This document shows, piece by piece, positions 51,374 through 60,300 of a stretch of DNA of 64,000 nt. Within the stretch, counting starts at the first letter, position 1; every line of letters starts with the position of its first letter. Below the pieces are notes generated by a model. The model did not search any database and was not told where the DNA came from. It worked only from the letters and a program-made list of their open reading frames with translations. The position numbers and the translations under genes are program-made. Source of the stretch: Methylobacterium sp. PvR107 (GTDB lineage Bacteria; Pseudomonadota; Alphaproteobacteria; Rhizobiales; Beijerinckiaceae); assembly GCF_017833295.1 (NCBI RefSeq), contig NZ_JAFIBW010000001.1:2990001-3054000 (forward strand), read 5' to 3'.

Positions 51374-51994
51374 CTACGCCTTCGTGGGCGGCACGAGCCG
51401 CGCCGGAGCGGTTCGGGTCGATGCCTGCGCCAGGACGGCGCGGGCGCTGTCGGCGAGGACCAGCCACGCGCCGGCCATCAGCGTGACGTCCTTCAGGACG
51501 AGGCGGCCTGCCCCCGACAGGTAGGGAAAGCCGTGCTCGGCATCACCCAGGGCCGCCACCCAGGCCTCCGGCGTGGTGACCAGGAACGACAGGGTCACGA
51601 ACGGCGTGAGGAAGGCCAGCACAGCCCCGGCGAGGCCCAGCCGCCGCGACACCAGCCCGACGAGGACGAGCAGGCCGATCAGCAGCTCCACCGTGCCCAG
51701 GCCGCGGGAGAACGCGTAGGTGTTGTTGGCGGCCTGCCAGGCGCGCGCGGCGAGGTTCAGCTCGCCCTCGTGGGTGAGGTGCTGCGCGTATTGGTCCGGA
51801 TGGACGTAGAAGAACGCCATCACGGGGCTGTTGGCGACGAACGGCGTGATGCTGTCGGCCTCGTAGGGCACGAACTTGAGCGCGCCGATCCAGAGGAAGA
51901 TGATTGCGATGGCAACCCGCATGGCCTGAAGGCCGAGGCGGTTCGATCCCGGCCCCGAGACGAGGCCGAGGACGCGACGGATCTGCGAGTTCAT
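51374..51994 (-). CDS. DUF417 family membrane protein (YkgB-like)
   Basis: This 206-residue protein has about four membrane helices and matches DUF417. VAIAIIFLWIGALKFVPYEA, SPVMAFFYVHPDQYAQHLT and GTVELLIGLLVLVGLVSRRL are family-typical, as is the C-terminal LKDVTLMAGAWLVLADSA. E. coli relatives include YkgB and RclC, the latter linked to reactive chlorine resistance and controlled by an AraC-type regulator. Here, too, an AraC gene lies upstream on the same strand. It is 37 bases downstream of the AhpD-like gene and is likely co-transcribed. Confidence 0.85.
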   Translation of the reverse strand: MNSQIRRVLGLVSGPGSNRLGLQAMRVAIAIIFLWIGALKFVPYEADSITPFVANSPVMAFFYVHPDQYAQHLTHEGELNLAARAWQAANNTYAFSRGLGTVELLIGLLVLVGLVSRRLGLAGAVLAFLTPFVTLSFLVTTPEAWVAALGDAEHGFPYLSGAGRLVLKDVTLMAGAWLVLADSARAVLAQASTRTAPARLVPPTKA

Positions 51995-52031
51995 GACACG
52001 ATTCCCTTGCTCGAGCGGATGGGAGGGTGGG

Positions 52032-52379
52032 TCAGGCCTCGGCGGAGGCCGCGAAGGCGTCGAGGGCGCGCGTCGCGTAGACGACCGCGGCGCCGGCATT
52101 GATGCTGGTGGCGACCCCGAGGGCTTCGGCCAGCTCGGCCTCGGTGGCGCCGAGCCTGCGGGCGGCGTCGGTGTGGACCGTGATACAGCCGTCGCAGCGC
52201 AGGGAGATCGCCACCGCGACCGCGATCAGCTCGCGGGTCTTGGCGTCGAGCTGACCGGTCTTCTGGCCGGCCATGCTGAGGGTGCCGTAGCCGCGCACCG
52301 TGTCGGGGCTGAGCTGGCCGAAATGTCCGACGCCCGCCGTGACCTGCTGCCGGTACGTATTCCAATCGATCATGGACAT
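52032..52379 (-). CDS. Carboxymuconolactone decarboxylase/AhpD-like protein
   Basis: This 115-residue all-helical protein has the AhpD-type thiol motif RCDGCITVHTDAA near residue 62, preceded by DAKTRELIAVAVAISL. LGATEAELAEALGVATSINA follows. The Cys-x2-Cys-x3-His pattern is the one used for peroxide reduction in AhpD. It probably helps to detoxify peroxides or other oxidants. The start is ATG 52379 or 52373. It is located between an AraC regulator and DUF417, which together look like a small oxidative-stress operon. Confidence 0.87.
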   Translation of the reverse strand: MSMIDWNTYRQQVTAGVGHFGQLSPDTVRGYGTLSMAGQKTGQLDAKTRELIAVAVAISLRCDGCITVHTDAARRLGATEAELAEALGVATSINAGAAVVYATRALDAFAASAEA

Positions 52380-52466
52380 GACGACCTCCTTCGTGATGAC
52401 GAGGAAGGTAATCGTGGCCGGCCGCGCCCTCGATGACCGGACGGCGCAAGCGGATGACCGCGCGGA

Positions 52467-53417
52467 TCAGCCTGAATCGGCGGAATGCTCGGCCTGTCGG
52501 GCGTGGCCGGGGCGGATCCCGTACTTGCGCAGGAACGCCCGGCTGAGGGCGGCGGCGGATTGGTAGCCGACCTCCACCGCCAGGACCTCGAGCGGGACGG
52601 TGCCGGCGCGCAGGCGATGACGGGCGAGGCCCAGCCGCAGGTCGGTGAGGAATTCCAGGGGCGCGATCCCGGCGGCTTTCCGGAAGGCGCGCACGAGGCT
52701 CGCCCGCGAGGCGACGGAGACAGCGGCGAGGTCGTCCAGCGTCCAGTCGCGCACGGGATCGCGCACCATCGCGAGCACCGCCCGGGCAGTCACCGGCTGC
52801 CCGAGGAGGCGCAGCAGGCCCTCGGCGGGCGCCGCGGCTTCGAGATGCGCGCGCAGCATCATCATGAACAGCGCGCTCGCGAGATTCTCGGCGACCGCGA
52901 CGGCTCCGGCGCGCCCGTCGCTCAGCTCCTCGCGGATGCCGACGAGGAGAGGCTCGAACCGCGTCGCCAGCGGCTGCGCGCCGACGCTCAGGACGACGAG
53001 GTCCGGCAGGGCGGTGACGATCAGGTTCTGCGGCGCGGCCTCGAAGTGCAGGCGGCCGCAGATCAGTTCGACATCCGGCTCCGCCCCGACGGTGGTCTTG
53101 AACCGGAGGTCGTGCCGGTGCCGCACCGCGATGGGCAGCCTGGCCTGCGGCATCGGCCCCGTGCTGTGGATGATGTGCGCGTCGCCGCGGGGCAGGAGCA
53201 GGATGTCCCCGGCGGCGATCTCGAGCGGTTCCCCTTCCGGTCGTTGCAGAACGGCCTGGCCGCGCGTGACGATGTGGAAATAGGCCTGCCGGGTCGGCTC
53301 CGGCGCGTGCGGGGCGGCCCAGCTCCCGCCGAAGCGGCAGACGTCGTCCAGATGCGGCCGCACGCGCAGCAGGGGCGCGAGCCCGCTCAACGGATCGTCG
53401 GCCCCCGTCGCCGTCAT
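52467..53417 (-). CDS. AraC family regulator with cupin domain
   Basis: This 316-residue regulator has an N-terminal AraC cupin domain (SGLAPLLRVRPHLDDVCRFG, QAYFHIVTRGQAVLQRPEGE and GDILLLPRGDAH). The C-terminal two-HTH AraC domain reads LAAVSVASRASLVRAFRKAA and VEVGYQSAAALSRAFLRKYG. Proteins of this layout include RclR, the reactive-chlorine sensor that activates rclABC in E. coli. The downstream DUF417 gene resembles rclC, which makes an RclR-like role reasonable but unproven. ATG 53417 is chosen because the family begins there. Confidence 0.87.
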   Translation of the reverse strand: MTATGADDPLSGLAPLLRVRPHLDDVCRFGGSWAAPHAPEPTRQAYFHIVTRGQAVLQRPEGEPLEIAAGDILLLPRGDAHIIHSTGPMPQARLPIAVRHRHDLRFKTTVGAEPDVELICGRLHFEAAPQNLIVTALPDLVVLSVGAQPLATRFEPLLVGIREELSDGRAGAVAVAENLASALFMMMLRAHLEAAAPAEGLLRLLGQPVTARAVLAMVRDPVRDWTLDDLAAVSVASRASLVRAFRKAAGIAPLEFLTDLRLGLARHRLRAGTVPLEVLAVEVGYQSAAALSRAFLRKYGIRPGHARQAEHSADSG

Positions 53418-53500
53418 GCGTCCCGTCCCATGCTGCGCGCGCTCCACCGGGTGATGAGCCTGCACCGCGCCGCCGCGGCGTGCCCGAGACACGACCGGTC

Positions 53501-53872
53501 TCAGGCCCCGATCGTGTCTTCCAGGCAGCGGATCAGGTCGTCGGCCGCCAGCGGCTTGCGCAGGAGATCGCGGGCGCCCCCGGCGAAGGCCCGAAGCCGC
53601 GTGGTGTCGTCCGTCAGCGCCGTCATCAGGATGATGGGCAGAGCCGGCCGCACCCGCCGCACGCGCTCCTGCAGGTCCAGGCCGTTGAGGCCGGGCATGT
53701 TGATGTCCGTCAGCAGGCAGGACACATCACCCGCGAGGCTCGAGGCCAGGAACGCCTCGCCCGAGTTGAAGGCCCGCGTGTCGTAGCCCAGCGCTTCGAG
53801 GAAGCTGGAGGTCGCATCCAGAACGGCCTCGTCGTCGTCGACGACCGCCACGGCTTTCTTTCCAGCCGACAC
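53501..53872 (-). CDS. Single-domain response regulator
   Basis: This 123-residue lone receiver starts at GTG 53872, supported by GAAAGGA five bases upstream. Features are VAVVDDDEAVLDATSSFLEA, the phospho-aspartate in CLLTDINMPGLNGLDLQE, LMTALTDD, and the lysine in DLLRKPLAADDL. It resembles the receiver half of FixJ-type regulators. It lies about 145 bases downstream of the FixJ-type gene on the same strand. No kinase is adjacent. Confidence 0.82.
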   Translation of the reverse strand: MSAGKKAVAVVDDDEAVLDATSSFLEALGYDTRAFNSGEAFLASSLAGDVSCLLTDINMPGLNGLDLQERVRRVRPALPIILMTALTDDTTRLRAFAGGARDLLRKPLAADDLIRCLEDTIGA

Positions 53873-54017
53873 ACAGGGTCCTTTCGAGGCGTCTCGCCGG
53901 CGGACGATCTGAACGCAATGCGCCGATCTCGGGGAGACTGATATCATACGTTGGTTTGATCCGGCCGGCCGTCGTTCATCTCGGTCGGGACAGCCGGCGC
54001 ACGCGTTTCACTGAAGA

Positions 54018-54716
54018 TCATCGCGCGCATCCGGTCGCCGGGTCGGGCCGACAGTGCCCCGCCCCCGTCTTCAACATCTCGGTCTTGCGCACGAGGTCGG
54101 CGACGGACCCGGCCGCCATCTTCCGCATGACGTTGCCGCGGTGGATCTTGACCGTGATCTCGCTGATGCCGAGCGCGTATGCGATCTGCTTGTTTAACAG
54201 ACCCTCGACGACGTGCCGCATCACCTCGGCCTCCCGCGCCGTCAGGCTCGCGGCGAGCGCCTCGATCTCGGCCACACCGGCGCTCTCGGCGCGCCGTGCC
54301 CGGTCCCGTTCGATCGCGACCGCGATCGCATCCAGCATGTCCTGATCGCGGAACGGCTTCGTCAGGAAGTCGAGGGCGCCTGCCTTCATGGCCTGGACGC
54401 TCATGGGAACGTCGCCGTGGCCGGTCATGAAGATGATCGGCATGCGGTTGCCCATCGCAACCAGCTTCGACTGGAGTTCGAGGCCGCTCGAGCCGGGCAG
54501 CCGGACGTCCAGGACCAGGCAGCCGGGACGATCCGGCAGGGTCGCGGCGAGCAGACCGCGCGTCGATCCGAAGGCGATCGTGTCGAGGTCCACCGACCGG
54601 AGCAGATCCTGCAATCCCTCGCGGACACCGTCATCATCCTCGACGATGACCACGAGCGGGGAAGCCTTCGCGTCCGCCTCCGTCCCGACCCGGGTGTTGC
54701 CTGCCACCGCCATCAA
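54018..54716 (-). CDS. FixJ-family response regulator (receiver plus LuxR HTH)
   Basis: This 232-residue regulator has a receiver with LVVIVEDDDGVREGLQDLLR, the phospho-aspartate in CLVLDVRLPGSSGLELQ, FMTGHGDVPMSVQAMKAGAL and the lysine in DFLTKPFRDQDML. A LuxR-type HTH follows (LTAREAEVMRHVVEGLLNKQ and ISEITVKIHRGNVMRKM). This is the FixJ/TodT arrangement, and the MTGHGD..M.V.AMKAGA wording is diagnostic for it. A plausible partner is the PAS kinase at 44584, which has the matching HPK4-type H-box, though it is not adjacent. ATG 54716 and 54713 are both possible starts. Confidence 0.88.
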   Translation of the reverse strand: MMAVAGNTRVGTEADAKASPLVVIVEDDDGVREGLQDLLRSVDLDTIAFGSTRGLLAATLPDRPGCLVLDVRLPGSSGLELQSKLVAMGNRMPIIFMTGHGDVPMSVQAMKAGALDFLTKPFRDQDMLDAIAVAIERDRARRAESAGVAEIEALAASLTAREAEVMRHVVEGLLNKQIAYALGISEITVKIHRGNVMRKMAAGSVADLVRKTEMLKTGAGHCRPDPATGCAR

Positions 54717-54951
54717 CGAGCCCTTGCAATTCTATGCGGGCGCACCCCTGACGGTTGTGCTTACAGAGATTGTCACCGCGCGATCAAGGGCGCGTGATCT
54801 GCCTCGAAAGTCTGCTCCACCGGTCTCGATCGCTCGTATCCCGTGTCTCAATGACAGCGCGCCGCTCCTCGGCTCGGATCGGAGGGATGATGACGCGGCC
54901 GCGGCCCGGAACGCGTCCGATCCCCGGGACAGCTTCCGCTGACGGCGAGCC

Positions 54952-56175
54952 TCACGCCGTGCCGACGCGGTACTGCCGCGGCGGCGGCGCGCCCGTGACC
55001 GCGAAGGCCCCGACGATTCGGTCGCGGTAGATCCGGGGATTGTGGGACGCGATGGTGCGGGCATTGCGCCAGTACCGGTCGAGGCCGAGCCCCGACTTCA
55101 CGGCCGAGGCGCCCAGCGCGTCGAACAGCGACGTCGTCGCCTGCAGCACGAGGTCCGTGACCACGCTCACGGCCTGGTTGACCTCGACATCGGCGAGTGT
55201 CGTCGCCCGCTCCGCGGCCGGCCCGTCGCCGGCCCGATGCGCCGCGTAGGCGCGCTCGAGGGATTCGGCGCTCTTGAGCACCACGGCGCCGGCCGCGTAG
55301 GCATTGGCCCGGACGCGGCCGACAACCGCCTGGATCTGCGGATCCTCCGCGGTACGCCCGGCATTGCCGTGGCTGTAGATCCGGGTGCGCTCGGCCACGA
55401 GCCGCGCCACGTCCTCGGCGGCCGCCCGGCCGATGCCGGCGAGCGTCGCGAGATGCACCAGCTGGAAGAACGCCATCGCGTAGGGGAAGCGGGCCGGATC
55501 GGGCTTGATCAGGTCCGGATCGAGCGCCACGCCGTCGAAGGTCACGGTGCCGCTGGCGGTCAGCGCCTGCCCGAACCCGTCCCAGTCATCGACGATTGTG
55601 ACGCCGGGTGCCCGGACCGGCACGGCCGCGGTCACGGCTTCGCCCGTCTCGTCCTCGGCCGAGAGGTGGATGTAATCCGCGAACAGCGAGCCGGTGGTGT
55701 AGAACTTCCGGCCGTCCACCACGAACCCGCCGTCCCGGCGCCGCACCACCGTGTCGAAGGCGCCGACCTTGGCCGGCCCGGTTTCCGAGACGCCGCTGCC
55801 GATCGTCGCGCCGGCCCCGATCCGGGCGATCCAGGCGGTGCGCCAGGCGTCGGAGGCGGCGCACAAGGCGTCCTCCGTGAAGCCGAAATGCGCGCGCAGC
55901 GCGTTGGTGACGTTGGAATCGGCCTGGGACAGCTCGATCAGGAGCGCGAACAGCTCGGGCAGGCTGGCGCCGTGGCCGCCCTGCTCCGGGGCGAGGCGCA
56001 GGGTGGTGAAGGTCGCCTCCCGCAGCCAGCCGATCTCGGCACGGGGCAGGATGCGGGCGCGGTCCCGCTCGGCCGCATCGGCGCGGATCTCGGCGAAGAC
56101 CGGACGGAACCGGTCCGCCAGCGTCTCGTAGCGCGCACTCGGACCCGCGCCCCAGCCCGCTTCCGTCTGCGACAT
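54952..56175 (-). CDS. DszC/SfnB-like acyl-CoA dehydrogenase family flavoenzyme
   Basis: This 407-residue protein has the acyl-CoA dehydrogenase fold in the branch that includes the dibenzothiophene monooxygenase DszC and SfnB. It shows the N-terminal helical domain (LPRAEIGWLREATFTTLRLA), the flavin-contact TIGSGVSETGPAKVG and FVVDGRKFYTTGSLFADYIH, and the C-terminal helical domain ending RTIASHNPRIYRDRIVGAFA. Such enzymes use FMNH2 and oxygen on organosulfur compounds. It is transcribed divergently from the SsuA-like binding protein, FMN monooxygenases and AraC gene, suggesting one organosulfur-use cluster. Substrate unknown. Confidence 0.85.
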   Translation of the reverse strand: MSQTEAGWGAGPSARYETLADRFRPVFAEIRADAAERDRARILPRAEIGWLREATFTTLRLAPEQGGHGASLPELFALLIELSQADSNVTNALRAHFGFTEDALCAASDAWRTAWIARIGAGATIGSGVSETGPAKVGAFDTVVRRRDGGFVVDGRKFYTTGSLFADYIHLSAEDETGEAVTAAVPVRAPGVTIVDDWDGFGQALTASGTVTFDGVALDPDLIKPDPARFPYAMAFFQLVHLATLAGIGRAAAEDVARLVAERTRIYSHGNAGRTAEDPQIQAVVGRVRANAYAAGAVVLKSAESLERAYAAHRAGDGPAAERATTLADVEVNQAVSVVTDLVLQATTSLFDALGASAVKSGLGLDRYWRNARTIASHNPRIYRDRIVGAFAVTGAPPPRQYRVGTA

Positions 56176-56657
56176 GGCTTCCCGTTCCCGATCCTGACCA
56201 GCGCCCCGGCGCCTGACCCTGGAATCGGGGAGTTGTGCCGTGACCTCAAGCTGAATCGGGAGTAGGCCAGGCTTTTGGAAGCATCACCTCGCCAAGACCG
56301 GCCTCTGAACATCTTCGATTTGCAAGCCGACCCTGGAAGAAAAAGCTTTTCTTACCGCGAACCGTCCCCTGCTGCGGATGACACGCGCGGCGACCCGATA
56401 TCCCGATCGGCCCATCGATCCGACGAGTGCCTTTCGCGGCCGAACTCGGAAAAGGACATTGCTGCCGATACGCATTTACGAAGGATGTAGTTTTACACTT
56501 GCCATAGAAATCGAAACATTGGTCCATTGATCCGGTCGTTCGTGACGGTCTTCAATAGAAGCGGGACGGGATGCGACGCGGATCTTCACAGGATCGTGCC
56601 ATCCGCGGCAGCTCCGGCATCCCGTCCGAGCACACCTGCGAGATCCACGAGACCGTG
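56176..56657. other. Divergent promoter region of the organosulfur-type cluster
   Basis: The 482-base gap lies between the divergent DszC-like and SsuA-like genes and holds no supported gene. It is locally AT-rich. It contains a palindrome AAGAAAAAGCTTTTCTT at 56337-56353 (7-bp arms, 3-base centre), which could be an operator or simply part of a promoter. No riboswitch structure was recognised. Confidence 0.45.
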
Positions 56658-57647
56658 ATGACCGACGACACGTTGAGCCGGATCGCCCCGTCCCGCCGGT
56701 CCCTGCTGCAGGCCGGCCTCGGCGCGGCCGCCACCCTGGCACTCGGCGCGCCGGCGGTGCTGGCCGGCCTCCGCGAGGTGAAGATCAGCATGCAGCGCTC
56801 GTCGGTGCTGTTCACCGTGCTGAAGGTGAAGGGCACGCTGGCCGAGCGCCTGGCGCCGCTGGGCTTCACGCCGAGCTGGCACCTGTTCACCAGCGTGATC
56901 GAGCCGATGACGGCCGGCGCCGTCGACATCCACGCCGACGTTGCCGACGCGGTGCCGATCTTCACGCAATCGGCCAAGGCGCCGCTGACCTTCTACGCCC
57001 GCGAGCGCGGCGCGCCGGCCGCCGAGGCGATCATCGTGCCGGCGGACTCGCCGATCCGCACGATCGCGGACCTGAAGGGCCGCACGGTCGGCGTCTCCCG
57101 GGGCTCGGGCAGCCACTACGTGCTGGCGGCCGCGCTCAAGCGCGCGGGCCTGAGCTTTTCCGACATCAAGCCGGCCTACCTCCAGGCGCCGGAGGGCGCG
57201 GCCGCCTTCGAGCAGGGCAGCCTCGACGCATGGTCGATCTGGGACCCGTTCCTGGCCTTCGCGCAGGCCAAGCGCCCGGTTCGGGTCGTGGCCGACGCCA
57301 CCGGCCTGACGAGCTACCACCGCTACTACCTCGTCAACGACAGCTTCGTCGCCGCGCAGCCGGAGGTCGTCGCCGTCGTCTACCGGGCGCTGGTCGAGGC
57401 CGGCGCCTGGATGCGCGCGAACCCGGAGGAGGCCGTGGCGCTGCTGGCCCCGATCTGGGGCGACCTGCCGCCGCCGGTCGTGGCCGCCGCCAACAGCCGC
57501 CGCACCTACGCGGTCGAGCCGGTGGACCGCGCCCAGCTCGGCGAGCAGCAGGCCATCGCCGACGTGTTCCACGAGGCCAAGCTCATCCCGCGCCGGATCG
57601 ACGCCACCGACGTGCCGATCTGGCAGGCGCCGGCGGGGCGGGGCTGA
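56658..57647 (+). CDS. SsuA-like (sulfonate/nitrate/taurine-type) substrate-binding protein
   Basis: This 329-residue protein has a Tat-like signal (APSRRSLLQAGLGAAATLAL) and an SsuA/NMT1-type periplasmic binding domain. Marks are VKISMQRSSVLFTVLKVKGT, PSWHLFTSVIEPMTAGAVDI, ADSPIRTIADLKGRTVGV and SLDAWSIWDPFLAFAQ. These resemble aliphatic-sulfonate binding proteins. No ssuB/ssuC ATPase or permease gene follows; instead FMN monooxygenase genes do. The start ATG 56658 is at the signal; the ORF to 56571 has a non-conserved extension. A broken relative lies at 18337. Confidence 0.85.
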   Translation: MTDDTLSRIAPSRRSLLQAGLGAAATLALGAPAVLAGLREVKISMQRSSVLFTVLKVKGTLAERLAPLGFTPSWHLFTSVIEPMTAGAVDIHADVADAVPIFTQSAKAPLTFYARERGAPAAEAIIVPADSPIRTIADLKGRTVGVSRGSGSHYVLAAALKRAGLSFSDIKPAYLQAPEGAAAFEQGSLDAWSIWDPFLAFAQAKRPVRVVADATGLTSYHRYYLVNDSFVAAQPEVVAVVYRALVEAGAWMRANPEEAVALLAPIWGDLPPPVVAAANSRRTYAVEPVDRAQLGEQQAIADVFHEAKLIPRRIDATDVPIWQAPAGRG

Positions 57648-57651
57648 GGCC

Positions 57652-58704
57652 ATGGCCGGACCGCAACACGCGCCCCGCTTCGGCATCTGGGCCGCCGTCC
57701 ACGGCTCCCGGGCTTCCCACCACGATCCCGACGAGCCGGACGATGCCAGCTGGGGCCGCAACCGCGCCCTGGTCCTGGAGGCGGAGGCCCTGGGCTTCGA
57801 TTCCGTGCTGGTCGCCCAGCATACGATGAACCCCTACGACCCGACGCGCGACCAGCTCGAGGCCTGGACGGGGGCGTCGGCGCTCGCGGCGCTCACCCGC
57901 CGCATCGAGATCATCGCGGCGATCAAGCCGGGGCTCTATCACCCGGTGGTGCTCGCCAAGATGGCGCTCCAGATCGAGCACATCAGCGGCGGCCGCTTCG
58001 CGCTGAACCTCGTGAATGCCTGGAACAAGGCCGAGTTCGAGCGGGCCGGCCTGCCCTTCCCCGCCCATGACGACCGCTACGCCTACGGGCGCGAGTGGAT
58101 CGGCCTCGTGGATCAGCTGATGCGCGGCGAGCGCGTCACGTTCACGGGCGCGCATTTCCGGGTCGCGGACTACCAGCTCCGCCCCGCCGGCACCTTCCGG
58201 AAGCGGCCGACCATCTATCTCGGCGGCGAGTCGGAGCCCGCCCGGGCGCTGGCCGCCGACCATGCGGATGTCTGGTTCATCAACGGCCAGCCGCTGGCGG
58301 ACGTCGCGGCCCTGATCGCCGACGTCGCCCGCCGTCCGGCTTCCAACGGCCCGATGCGCTACGGCCTCTCGGCCTTCGTGATCGCCCGGGCGACCGACGC
58401 GGAGGCGGAGGCGGAGCACGCGCGGCTCCTCGCCCTGGCGCGGCGCGACGCGGATTTGCGCGCCGATACCCGCGCCCGCACCGACCAGGCCAGCGTGATG
58501 TTCGCCAAGACCGACGCGGCCGCCAGCCGGCATGTCGGCACCAATGGCGGCACCGCGGCCGGGCTGGTGGGCAGCTACGCGACCGTGGCGGAGCGGATCC
58601 GGGCGTTCCACGCGGCCGGCATCGACCTGTTCATGCTGCAGTTCCAGCCGTTCGAGGCGGAGATGCGCCGCTTCGCCGAGCAGGTGCTGCCGCGCGTCCG
58701 CTGA
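57652..58704 (+). CDS. SfnG-like FMN-dependent monooxygenase (LLM family)
   Basis: This 350-residue luciferase-like monooxygenase resembles dimethylsulfone monooxygenase SfnG and alkanesulfonate monooxygenase SsuD. Marks are EALGFDSVLVAQHT, IEIIAAIKPGLYHPVVLAKM, ISGGRFALNLVNAWNKAEFE, HDDRYAYGREWI, TIYLGGESEPARALAADHAD and FINGQPLADV. These are the usual TIM-barrel segments in order. It would cleave a C-S bond with FMNH2 and O2, releasing sulfite or sulfinate, and needs a separate flavin reductase not seen in the window. It starts 4 bases after the binding-protein gene, so the two are coupled. Confidence 0.85.
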   Translation: MAGPQHAPRFGIWAAVHGSRASHHDPDEPDDASWGRNRALVLEAEALGFDSVLVAQHTMNPYDPTRDQLEAWTGASALAALTRRIEIIAAIKPGLYHPVVLAKMALQIEHISGGRFALNLVNAWNKAEFERAGLPFPAHDDRYAYGREWIGLVDQLMRGERVTFTGAHFRVADYQLRPAGTFRKRPTIYLGGESEPARALAADHADVWFINGQPLADVAALIADVARRPASNGPMRYGLSAFVIARATDAEAEAEHARLLALARRDADLRADTRARTDQASVMFAKTDAAASRHVGTNGGTAAGLVGSYATVAERIRAFHAAGIDLFMLQFQPFEAEMRRFAEQVLPRVR

Positions 58705-58717
58705 CCCGGAGAGTTCG

Positions 58718-60055
58718 ATGAGCGGACGCACGCTGCATCTCAACGTCAACCTGCTGCATTCGGGCGTCTACCCGTCCGCGTGGCGGCTGCCGGACAGCCG
58801 TCCGGACGCCTTCATCGACATCGACCATTTCGTACGCGTCGGCCGCATCGCCGAGCGGGGCAAGCTCGACGCGATCTTCCTGGCCGACACGCCGGCGATC
58901 AACGACCGGATCGACTGCCGGCCGTTCAACGCCCTCGAACCCACGGTGGTGCTGGCGAGCGTCGCGGCGGCGACCAGCCATGTCGGCCTCGTCGCCACCG
59001 CCTCGACGACCTACAACGAGCCGTACAATCTCGCCCGCCGCTTCGCGAGCCTGGACATGGTCAGCCGCGGCCGGGCCGGCTGGAACGTGGTGACCACCGC
59101 GGACGCCGCCGCGGGCCGCAATTTCGGCTTCGCGGGCGCGTCCGAGCACGGGGCGCGCTACGCCCGGGCCCGGGAATTCACCGAACTGGTCCACGCCCTG
59201 TGGGACAGCTGGGAGGACGACGCCTTCCTCGGCGACAAGGCGGGCGGCCGGTTCGTCGACACGACCAAGGTCCACGCCATCCGCCACCGCGGCGCACATT
59301 ACGCCGTCGAGGGACCGCTGACCGTGCCGCGCAGCCCGCAGGGGCGCCCGGTGACCTTCCAGGCCGGCGGTTCGGAGGACGGGCGCGAGCTCGCCGCCGC
59401 CACCGCCGACGCGGTGTTCTCGCTGGCCCAGACCCTCGAGGACGGAGCGGCCTATGCCCGGGACCTGCGCGCCCGGGCGGCGCGCTACGGACGCGGGCCG
59501 GACGCGCTGGTCATCCTGCCCGGCCTCGCCACGGTGATCGGCGCCACGGAGGCCGAGGCGCGCCGCCGGCAGGATGAACTCTGGGATCTGGTGCCGGAGG
59601 CGTACAGCCTCGCCCGGCTCGCCGGGACGCTGCGGATCGATCCGGCGCGGCTCGATCTCGACAAGCCGCTGCCGGACCCGCTGCCGCTCCCGCCCGACGC
59701 CAACCACACGATGTTCCTGGGCACCGTGGCGCTCGCCCGGCGGGACGGGCTGACGGTACGCCAGCTCCTGCGGGCGCTGGGCGGCGGCGTCGGCCACCGC
59801 ATCGTCGCGGGCACGCCCGAGGCGATCGCCGACGACATCGAGGCCTGGTTCCGGGCCGGCGCGGCGGACGGCTTCAACCTGATGCCGGACGTGCTGCCGG
59901 ATGGGCTGGAGACCTTCGTGGACGCGGTGGTGCCGATCCTCCAGCGCCGCGGCCTGTTCCGGCGCGACTACGCGGGCGCGACCCTGCGCGACCATCTCGG
60001 CCTGGACCGGCCGGCAAGCCGCTACGCGGTCGGCGCGGCCTCGCTCTCCGCCTGA
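58718..60055 (+). CDS. DszA/NtaA/SnaA-family FMN-dependent monooxygenase (first)
   Basis: This 445-residue protein belongs to the nitrilotriacetate/dibenzothiophene-sulfone monooxygenase group of luciferase-like enzymes. Marks are LHLNVNLLHSGVYPSAWRLP, FIDIDHFVRVGRIAERGKLD, SHVGLVATASTTYNEPYNLA, SRGRAGWNVVTTADAAAGRN and RPVTFQAGGSEDGRELAAAT. The start ATG 58718 has GGAGAG 4 bases upstream and lies 13 bases after the SfnG-like gene. Family members use FMNH2 and O2 on sulfones, sulfides or amino-acetates. Substrate unknown; context suggests organosulfur. Confidence 0.87.
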   Translation: MSGRTLHLNVNLLHSGVYPSAWRLPDSRPDAFIDIDHFVRVGRIAERGKLDAIFLADTPAINDRIDCRPFNALEPTVVLASVAAATSHVGLVATASTTYNEPYNLARRFASLDMVSRGRAGWNVVTTADAAAGRNFGFAGASEHGARYARAREFTELVHALWDSWEDDAFLGDKAGGRFVDTTKVHAIRHRGAHYAVEGPLTVPRSPQGRPVTFQAGGSEDGRELAAATADAVFSLAQTLEDGAAYARDLRARAARYGRGPDALVILPGLATVIGATEAEARRRQDELWDLVPEAYSLARLAGTLRIDPARLDLDKPLPDPLPLPPDANHTMFLGTVALARRDGLTVRQLLRALGGGVGHRIVAGTPEAIADDIEAWFRAGAADGFNLMPDVLPDGLETFVDAVVPILQRRGLFRRDYAGATLRDHLGLDRPASRYAVGAASLSA

Positions 60056-60300
60056 CACACCTGAGGCCGCCCCGGGACGGAAGGAGCCTCCACGCCGGCT
60101 GTCCGTCCGGACTCGCCGGCGCCGGATCGCGCACCGATACGGCAAAGGACCGTGTACAGCCGCTGCGCGCGCCGTGGGAGCGGATGACCCTCCGGCCGGC
60201 CGGGGCTAACATCCGGACCGATCGAATCGCGCCGCGGCGCGATCTCGCTTCCCACGCCTCGTCAGCGGTCGCGATCAGAACACGCATTCAGGCTGACCGT

